In this document: piece by piece, positions 46,157 through 51,514 of the stretch | How the letters are laid out: every line of letters starts with the position of its first letter | Position numbering within the stretch: position 1 is the first letter of the stretch | Assembly: GCA_017479935.1 (NCBI GenBank) | Contig: JAFVBO010000114.1 | Location: 1 to 51,514 of the forward strand | Length of the DNA: 51,514 bases | Source: Lachnospiraceae bacterium | Lineage (GTDB): Bacteria; Bacillota; Clostridia; Lachnospirales; Lachnospiraceae | Direction: 5' to 3' | The notes under the pieces: generated by a model | The model's database searches: none | Told to the model about the DNA's origin: nothing | Seen by the model: the letters and a program-made list of their open reading frames with translations, nothing else | Position numbers and translations under genes: made by a program

Positions 46157-48838
46157 TTACTTGAAGAAGAAATTGGTCGCCGCGTAGGCATAGATTAACT
46201 GCCAGGTTTCCCAGTCATGAGCGCCCGGAACTACCAGGAGATCGCCTTCCAGACCGAGCTCAGCCAGCTTGCCCTGAAGCGTCTTGACGCTGGAGAGACC
46301 AAAGTCCCAAACGCCGCCGGCGTACAGCAGCTTCACGCTGCCCGCCTGTGCCTTCACAAGCGCCTCATCCGGCATGGTCGTATTCGCAGCACTCCAAATG
46401 CCGTAGTAAGAGAACAGTTCCGGATGGTTCATCAGCATGTTGCTGGTGGTGATACCGCCCATGGAGAGGCCGGCGTAAGCACGTCCTTCGCGCTCCTTGC
46501 TGACATTGTACTTCGCTTCCACATCCGCCATGATCAGCTGATGCTCGCCCCAGATGGCGTCATAGTTCCAGCGGGCACCATCGATAAACTGGTTGTCCAT
46601 CGTGACGACCACGAACGGTTCGCACTTGCCATCCGCTACCAGGTTGTCCATGATGTTCTGGACATCGCCTTCGTTCATCCAGCGAAGCTCATTGCCGCTC
46701 ATATCGCTGGAAGCGCCGTGGGACAGATACAGAACCTTGTAAGGCTCTTCTCTCGTTGCATCATAGCCGTAAGGCAGATAGACGCAGTAGCCGCGGGTGG
46801 ATCCGGCCACGCTGGTGTAGGCGTTAAAGTCTACCTTGCCAACCTTCTCATCCTCGCGGGGGAGCTCAACAGAACGATCCGCCAGTTCCATGCCAAGGAA
46901 CTCGCCGGTTCCCTGCTTCTCATCGTAAGGAATGTACACCTTGCTGGAAAGGCTGCGGGTTCCGGCTGCTTCGTTGACAAAGGTAGGGTTGGACGGGTCA
47001 TCCAGACGGGACTTGACGTTCCCCTTTTCATCCGTTACTTCAAAGTTGTAAACATAAGCGCCGCTCGGAAGAGCAACCTTAGCTCCCCACAGATCGTCGC
47101 CGATCTTGTCCATCGTTACATACAGAGTCGTGCTGCCATTGCCGCCGGCGGGGAACAGGCCATCCTGATAGAGTCCGCCCCAGGCGCCCTGCGCGATGGA
47201 GTAAGGAGCATTGGCGTAATCCAGATCTTCCGTGCTGTCTTCCGGCATGAACAGCATCATGCAGTCGCTGTACAGGCGAACCTTGGTGATATCGCCTTCC
47301 AGTCCGTCATAGCTTTCCTGCTCTTTGTAGACAAACGTTGCCGTGTAACCGGTTGCGGATGCCTCATCCTTCTCCACGGTCACGCCAGGCTCATAGCCAC
47401 TGTAATCGGCCACTTCCTTAAAGAAGAAATTCTCTGCAGCGTATGCATAAATCAGCTGCCAGGTTTCCCAGTCATGGGCACCCGGAACCACCAGGCACTC
47501 GCCTTCAAGCCCAAGCTCCTTCAGCTTACCCTGCAGAGTCTGTACGCTCTCCAGACCGAAGTCCCAAACACCGCCGGCGAACATCAGGTTGACTTTACCC
47601 GCCTGTGCCTTGACCAGCTCTTCATCCGGGATTTCCGTGTTAGCCGCGCTCCAGATGCCAAAGTAAGAGAACAGATCCGGGTGATTTAAGAGCATGTTGC
47701 TGGTGGTGATACCGCCCATGGAAAGACCCGCGTACGCACGGCCTTCGCGCTCGGTGCACACATTGTAGTTTTCTTCGATATACTTGATGATCAGTTCGGT
47801 CTCCGCCCAGATGGCATCGTAGTTCCACCATTTTCCGTCGATAAACTGATTATCCATCGTGACGACCACGAAAGGCTCAGCCTTTCCTTCCGCCACCAGG
47901 TTGTCCATGATGTTCTGAACATCGCCCTCGTTCATCCAGCGAAGCTCATTACCGGTCATATCCGATGACATGCCATGGGACAGATACAGAACCTTGTAAG
48001 GCTCTTCTCTATCCGCATTGTAGCCAAAAGGCAGGTATACGGACAATCCGCGAAGGGTGCCGGCTGCGCTTTCATATGCGACAAAGTCTACAGTGCCTAC
48101 CGCAACGGAGTTGCGCGGAAGCTCAACCGAACGATCGGCGTAGGAACGGCCTTCGAACATGCCCTTGCCCTGCGCTGCCGCATAGGGAACGTACACCTTG
48201 CTGGAAAGGCTGCGGGTACCGGCTGCCTCGTTCACAAAGGTGGGATTGGACGGATCGTCCAGACGGGACTTCACATTGCCCTTCTCATCCGTCACTTCAA
48301 AGTTGTAGACAAAGGCGCCGCTCGGAAGAACGACCTGGGTTCCCCAAAGACCGTTTTCCAGCTTCTCCATCTCAACATACAGTGCCACAGGGCCGCTGCC
48401 GCCAGCCGTGAAAAGACCGTCGCGATATTCGGAAGGATCAATTGCGGTGGCATTCGGGCCATTCGTCGCGCTCTGTGCGTCCGGGGTGTAGTTCTTGACA
48501 CCGGTGCCTTCTTCCGGATCAAACAGCATCATCACGTCACTGTACATACGAACCTTGACGATCTCGCCTTCCAAGCCTTCGTAGCTCTCCTGCTGCTTGT
48601 ACACAAACGTTGCCTTGTAGCCGGTAGGGGATTCCTTATCTGCTTCCACGGTCACGCCGGGCTCGTACTTGCTGTAATCCACCTTTACCTCTTCCGCGGC
48701 CTCTGCTTCTTCTGCAGCGACTGTCTCTTCCGCAGCTTTTGTCTCAGCCGCCTTTGTCTCCTCCGCGCCGAGCGAAGAAACGCCCATGGACAGAACCATG
48801 GCAGATGCAAGCAGCATGCTTACTAGTCTTCTTCTCAT
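46157..48838 (-). CDS. Secreted esterase with two tandem full-length copies (feruloyl-esterase-like)
   Basis: An 893-residue exported protein. Signal peptide RRRLVSMLLASAMVLSMGVSSLGA is followed by an Ala/Glu linker, then two consecutive copies of an N-terminal immunoglobulin-like esterase domain plus an alpha/beta-hydrolase (about residues 55-475 and 478-893). Each copy has the serine elbow YAGLSMGGITTSNML and catalytic His in VVPGAHDWETWQLIYAYAA. Stretches such as DEKGNVKSRLDDPSNPTFVN and ELRWMNEGDVQNIMDNLVA are identical in both. The family includes feruloyl and acetylxylan esterases that trim plant cell wall. The ATG at 48836-48838 has AAGGAG nine bases upstream. A 240-base structured leader and a pair of direct repeats precede it. 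Confidence 0.9.
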   Translation of the reverse strand: MRRRLVSMLLASAMVLSMGVSSLGAEETKAAETKAAEETVAAEEAEAAEEVKVDYSKYEPGVTVEADKESPTGYKATFVYKQQESYEGLEGEIVKVRMYSDVMMLFDPEEGTGVKNYTPDAQSATNGPNATAIDPSEYRDGLFTAGGSGPVALYVEMEKLENGLWGTQVVLPSGAFVYNFEVTDEKGNVKSRLDDPSNPTFVNEAAGTRSLSSKVYVPYAAAQGKGMFEGRSYADRSVELPRNSVAVGTVDFVAYESAAGTLRGLSVYLPFGYNADREEPYKVLYLSHGMSSDMTGNELRWMNEGDVQNIMDNLVAEGKAEPFVVVTMDNQFIDGKWWNYDAIWAETELIIKYIEENYNVCTEREGRAYAGLSMGGITTSNMLLNHPDLFSYFGIWSAANTEIPDEELVKAQAGKVNLMFAGGVWDFGLESVQTLQGKLKELGLEGECLVVPGAHDWETWQLIYAYAAENFFFKEVADYSGYEPGVTVEKDEASATGYTATFVYKEQESYDGLEGDITKVRLYSDCMMLFMPEDSTEDLDYANAPYSIAQGAWGGLYQDGLFPAGGNGSTTLYVTMDKIGDDLWGAKVALPSGAYVYNFEVTDEKGNVKSRLDDPSNPTFVNEAAGTRSLSSKVYIPYDEKQGTGEFLGMELADRSVELPREDEKVGKVDFNAYTSVAGSTRGYCVYLPYGYDATREEPYKVLYLSHGASSDMSGNELRWMNEGDVQNIMDNLVADGKCEPFVVVTMDNQFIDGARWNYDAIWGEHQLIMADVEAKYNVSKEREGRAYAGLSMGGITTSNMLMNHPELFSYYGIWSAANTTMPDEALVKAQAGSVKLLYAGGVWDFGLSSVKTLQGKLAELGLEGDLLVVPGAHDWETWQLIYAYAATNFFFK

Positions 48839-48912
48839 AGCTATTCTCCTTTTCACCTGATTTTGTGGTTAAACCCAAAACCTCCCGCGTTGATGCGCAG
48901 TGAGCTGCTGAT

Positions 48913-49021
48913 GGACAAAACAGCCGTGCGTGGCAAGTGCTTCATCACATTCCGCATGCATGGTCCGGCCGGTCCCATGTATAGTTCGGATATCCACGCA
49001 AGTACTTTTGAGACGTTTTGT
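48913..49021 (-). other. Structured 5' leader of the esterase gene
   Basis: GGACAAAAC (49021-49013 on the minus strand) pairs with GTTTTGTCC (48921-48913) over a 109-base span. Inside are GCGTGG/CCACGC and a central GGGACCGGCCGGACC-type near-palindrome. Not a riboswitch class I recognise. It lies between the predicted start point and the ribosome site. Confidence 0.45.
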
Positions 49022-49078
49022 CCAAAACTTCCTTTGTACAGGAAATTCATTTGACTTTAATTCCAACAGTTTGTCCCC

Positions 49079-49107
49079 ATTATAAGGAAAAAAGAGAATC
49101 TTCTCTA
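49079..49107 (-). promoter_or_regulatory. Promoter of the esterase gene (poor -35, TATAAT)
   Basis: A consensus TATAAT at 49084-49079; the -35 position (49107-49102, TAGAGA) is poor, as in activator-dependent promoters. Direct repeats sit just upstream. Confidence 0.5.
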
Positions 49108-49112
49108 TCCCG

Positions 49113-49142
49113 ATTTGTGATCTATTGCGTGCAATTTGTGAT
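49113..49142. promoter_or_regulatory. Direct repeats ATTTGTGAT spaced 21 bp (likely activator site)
   Basis: ATTTGTGAT at 49113-49121 and again at 49134-49142, exactly 21 bp apart (two helical turns), ending 5-6 bp from the weak -35 box. This is the layout of AraC-family activator sites. Confidence 0.5.
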
Positions 49143-49182
49143 TATTCGTATCTACTCAGCATAGATATGCTTAAAAACATGG

Positions 49183-49216
49183 AAAAGGGCAGGGACCGCC
49201 TGGCCCCTGCCCTTTT
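49183..49216. terminator. Terminator after the WG-repeat gene
   Basis: AAAAGGGCAGGG / CCCTGCCCTTTT, a perfect 12-bp stem with a 10-base loop containing further GC pairs. T-tracts on both strands. Confidence 0.85.
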
Positions 49217-49228
49217 TTAGCATATTAT

Positions 49229-51112
49229 TTATTCCGCAGGCTCTAAAACCACCTGATCCTCCACATTATTGGGATCATACAGCGTGATGCTCCGAAGGCC
49301 CATGCCGAATACCTGATCCTCCTCGCTTCCATCCACATGCAGGATCAGAAGGAAGTCGTCCTCCGTCTCGGTGATCTCCATCGTACCGTTCTCCTTGCTG
49401 CCGTTTCCTCGGGTCATCGTGAACGCAAAGACGTCCTTTTCGGGATCATACCGGAAGCTGATGTCGGCAATTTCTGCCTCCCCCGCTAAGATGGTCCAGT
49501 CTCCCTGTCCGATGATCATGGAGGTAAACAGATCCACAATCTTCATCGTCAGGCCGTCATTCTCGGCCGGGACCGGTTCATCCACAGGCTTCGGATCCAC
49601 AACCGGATCCACGACAGGATCGACCACCGGATCCACGACCGGTTCCGGCTCCTCTTCCTTGCCAAAATCCCATTCCAGATCGTACAGATGATACTCGCCA
49701 TCCTTATTGGCCACCAGAACTTCGCCGTCGGTGGTAAGCATCAGGTTCCAGCCGCTCTCATATTCAAACGGAAGGATCACATCCCCGTTGTAATCGACCA
49801 CGCCGTACTTGCCAGACTCGTTATCCGCCGCGATCATCACAGGGCAATCATAGTTGTTCCAGGAATAGATATCCGAATACTTCCGGTCGGTCAGACCGCG
49901 GGTGGCCGAGACAAGACGGTACGAGCCATCCAGATCATACAAAATGGTGAACAGGGCCTTCTGCATGCTGGCATTGTTCGTGGAATAGGTAATCGGGATC
50001 GCTTCCTCTCCCGCTTCATTGACATAGCCGAAACGGTTGCCCTTGGTCACCTGGCAATACCCATCCACAAACGTTTCCGCGCCCCAGTTGCCGGCGTTGG
50101 CGTAGACAGGAGGAAGCACGATCTCCCACTTCTCATTTAACACGCCATACCCGCCGTTCCAGGTTTCGTTCTCATAGCCATAGAAAGCAGCGTATCCGTT
50201 CTGGAACGCATAGACGGAAGAAATCTCATAGTCCTTGATTTCCGCTACGACATTGTTCTGCAGATCCAGAACCGCGTGCATATCCTCGCGGATGTGATAG
50301 GGATCCTGTACCTGCTCCGCCTTCAGCGTACATTCCGGCGTATAAACTTCCACGCCGGACATGTGTCTGGTCTTGCCGTCTAACGCAGTATAGTACTCAC
50401 CATAATACGGGTTCCAATAGCCTTCCTCGCTGACCGTGTAATCGTACAGTTCATTGTGGGACATATCGATGCCGTACACTTCATAGTATCCGCTCTTGAC
50501 ACTCGGAAGCGCCAGGAAATCGCCATACGAATACGAATAAGACGTAAACTCACCGATTTCGGAGCCCGCCACTTCGCCGATCTTCTTTCCATTGTAGAAC
50601 AGATCCAGGCGCTCCGCGTCGCAGTTCGTCCAGTTAAAGCTGTTGAACTGGAACTCTTCTCCCTTAGCTTCCTTGCCGACCGCCGCGATCAGCCATTTTT
50701 CATCCAGCTGCTTCACGTAGCTGTAGGCATACTCACTCACGACTTCTCCCCGATCCGTCATGAGCGCCCAGCTGTTTATCGTATTCACATCCTTGGTGAC
50801 GGCGAACAGATCCGTCTTGTAATTCGTATAAGACAGGATCTGGATGCCCTGGAAAGCGTCCTTATTCACACGCTGACCGGCTGCGTCCCGCAGATAGTAT
50901 TCGTCGGTCCCTGCCTCTGTATAAATGCTCTCTACCACATATCCGGAGTCCGCAAGCGACCAGTAGGTGGAACCACCCTCATTTGTGAGAAGCGTTTCTT
51001 TTGCGATATACACGGACCCTTCGTCAGCCGTTGCCGGTTCCGCTGCCAAAGAGCTTACAGACAGCGCCATCGCCATCAAAAGCGCCGCCGATATCGTCCA
51101 TCTTTTTTTCAT
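49229..51112 (-). CDS. Exported protein with WG-type repeats and VVDP linker
   Basis: A 627-residue secreted protein: signal peptide MKKRWTISAALLMAMALSVS ending near SSLAAEP. The central part has degenerate WG/KWG-like repeats (YAAFYGYENETWNGGYGVLN, GYCQVTKGNRFGYVNEAGEE, KYGVVDYNGDVILPFEYE). A linker of four PVVDP repeats (about residues 500-525) leads to a C-terminal beta domain. WG proteins are thought to mediate surface or peptidoglycan contacts; the function here is unknown. AAGGAAGG is upstream of the ATG. Single gene with a clear promoter and terminator. Confidence 0.82.
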   Translation of the reverse strand: MKKRWTISAALLMAMALSVSSLAAEPATADEGSVYIAKETLLTNEGGSTYWSLADSGYVVESIYTEAGTDEYYLRDAAGQRVNKDAFQGIQILSYTNYKTDLFAVTKDVNTINSWALMTDRGEVVSEYAYSYVKQLDEKWLIAAVGKEAKGEEFQFNSFNWTNCDAERLDLFYNGKKIGEVAGSEIGEFTSYSYSYGDFLALPSVKSGYYEVYGIDMSHNELYDYTVSEEGYWNPYYGEYYTALDGKTRHMSGVEVYTPECTLKAEQVQDPYHIREDMHAVLDLQNNVVAEIKDYEISSVYAFQNGYAAFYGYENETWNGGYGVLNEKWEIVLPPVYANAGNWGAETFVDGYCQVTKGNRFGYVNEAGEEAIPITYSTNNASMQKALFTILYDLDGSYRLVSATRGLTDRKYSDIYSWNNYDCPVMIAADNESGKYGVVDYNGDVILPFEYESGWNLMLTTDGEVLVANKDGEYHLYDLEWDFGKEEEPEPVVDPVVDPVVDPVVDPKPVDEPVPAENDGLTMKIVDLFTSMIIGQGDWTILAGEAEIADISFRYDPEKDVFAFTMTRGNGSKENGTMEITETEDDFLLILHVDGSEEDQVFGMGLRSITLYDPNNVEDQVVLEPAE

Positions 51113-51173
51113 ATCCTGCCCTTCCTTTCATTCTCTTGCTTTCCCTGCCGGGAAGCCCTTATCCTACCTCTTC

Positions 51174-51203
51174 ATTGTACCCCAGATACCGCACCCTTGT
51201 AAA
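51174..51203 (-). promoter_or_regulatory. Promoter of the WG-repeat gene (TTTACA-N18-TACAAT)
   Basis: TTTACA at 51203-51198 and TACAAT at 51179-51174 with an 18-base spacer, on the minus strand, about 60 bases before the ATG. Confidence 0.6.
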
Positions 51204-51350
51204 GGTAGAATTATACCAAAATCCACCATCCTGCAAAGTTGGCGTTACTATTCATGGATCCCCAACCCATAAGTTCCCCTGCCGTACCATTTTTGCTTTT
51301 TTATCGACTGGGGTATGTCTCAGGCTGCCGTGCTTCACCCTTGAAGCTCA

Positions 51351-51514
51351 GGGAAGCGTAGGCAGGAACCACATACTTATCAATGCCTACGCCCGAAGTC
51401 AGCTTTGAAGATTAGGGAAGCGTAGGCAAGCGCTTCAAACTTATCAATGCCTACGCCTGAAGTCTCTTTGGGGCGAAAGGAAAGCGCAGGCATGCGCCTC
51501 AAACTTATCAATGC
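51351..51514. repeat. 64-bp hairpin repeat array running off the window
   Basis: Units start at 51351, 51415 and 51479, exactly 64 bp apart. Each begins G-G-(G/A)-AAGCG-(T/C)-AGGCA and contains ACTTATCAATGC followed by CTACGCC. GCGTAGGCA pairs with TGCCTACGC inside each unit. The third unit is cut by the window edge. No gene is visible between 51113 and 51514. Confidence 0.8.

Noticed and set aside
48863-49066. Three frames of about 65 residues in the esterase leader
   Set aside because: They overlap the structured leader in several frames on both strands without ribosome sites.

Overview
The window looks like a chromosomal segment of a gut-type member of the Clostridia, most likely Lachnospiraceae. 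The evidence is a GC-rich low-GC-Gram-positive style: strong AGGAGG ribosome sites, TTGACA/TATAAT promoters, GTG and TTG starts, acetate kinase, QueH, paired GltX and GlnRS, tRNA genes without encoded CCA, and Gram-positive lipoprotein and exported proteins. No phage, plasmid, CRISPR or full insertion sequence is visible.

Layout. 0.1-5.1 kb: a minus-strand hydroxy/sugar-acid operon (DUF1537 kinase, nickel-pincer LarA-family racemase/epimerase, glycerate kinase, KdgT-type permease). Its promoter is back to back with that of a GNAT gene. 6.2-6.5 kb: a pseudoknotted structured RNA candidate, then ackA and queH. 8.6-13.4 kb: ilvB-ilvN-mutY-rpoD, preceded by a valine-rich leader peptide and a terminator/antiterminator (attenuator). 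13.5-20 kb: a small unknown protein, an Lrp regulator, a response regulator/kinase/unknown-membrane-protein operon, a PH-domain protein, an exported protein and a HIT protein. 20.1-20.6 kb: tRNA-Met, tRNA-Val and tRNA-Gly. 20.7-28.3 kb: ispF, a diacylglycerol-kinase-like gene, a CPBP protease, a UvrD-like helicase, gltX, a TraX-like gene and a HAD phosphatase. 28.4-29.2 kb: two large palindromic elements. 29.2-35.4 kb: a 58-aa protein, an esterase, a MacB-like ABC transporter, a coiled-coil protein and guaB. 35.6-36.4 kb: two more copies of the palindromic element. 36.5-42 kb: groES-groEL, then glnS with a MocR-type regulator. 42-45 kb: larB-larC-PAP2, which makes the nickel-pincer cofactor needed by the LarA protein 40 kb away (larE is not in the window). 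45-51.5 kb: a lipoprotein, an internally duplicated secreted esterase with a structured leader, an exported WG-type protein, and a 64-bp hairpin repeat array cut by the window edge.

The most unusual content is non-coding. There are three about 350-bp cloverleaf palindromes bounded by GTCAA/TTGAC, whose outer stems differ in sequence between copies but stay paired. A fourth, unrelated palindrome has the same ends. The other notable items are the multi-hairpin RNA after the GNAT gene, the Val-codon attenuator before ilvB, and the edge repeat array. All identifications come from reading the sequence; no database search was run.
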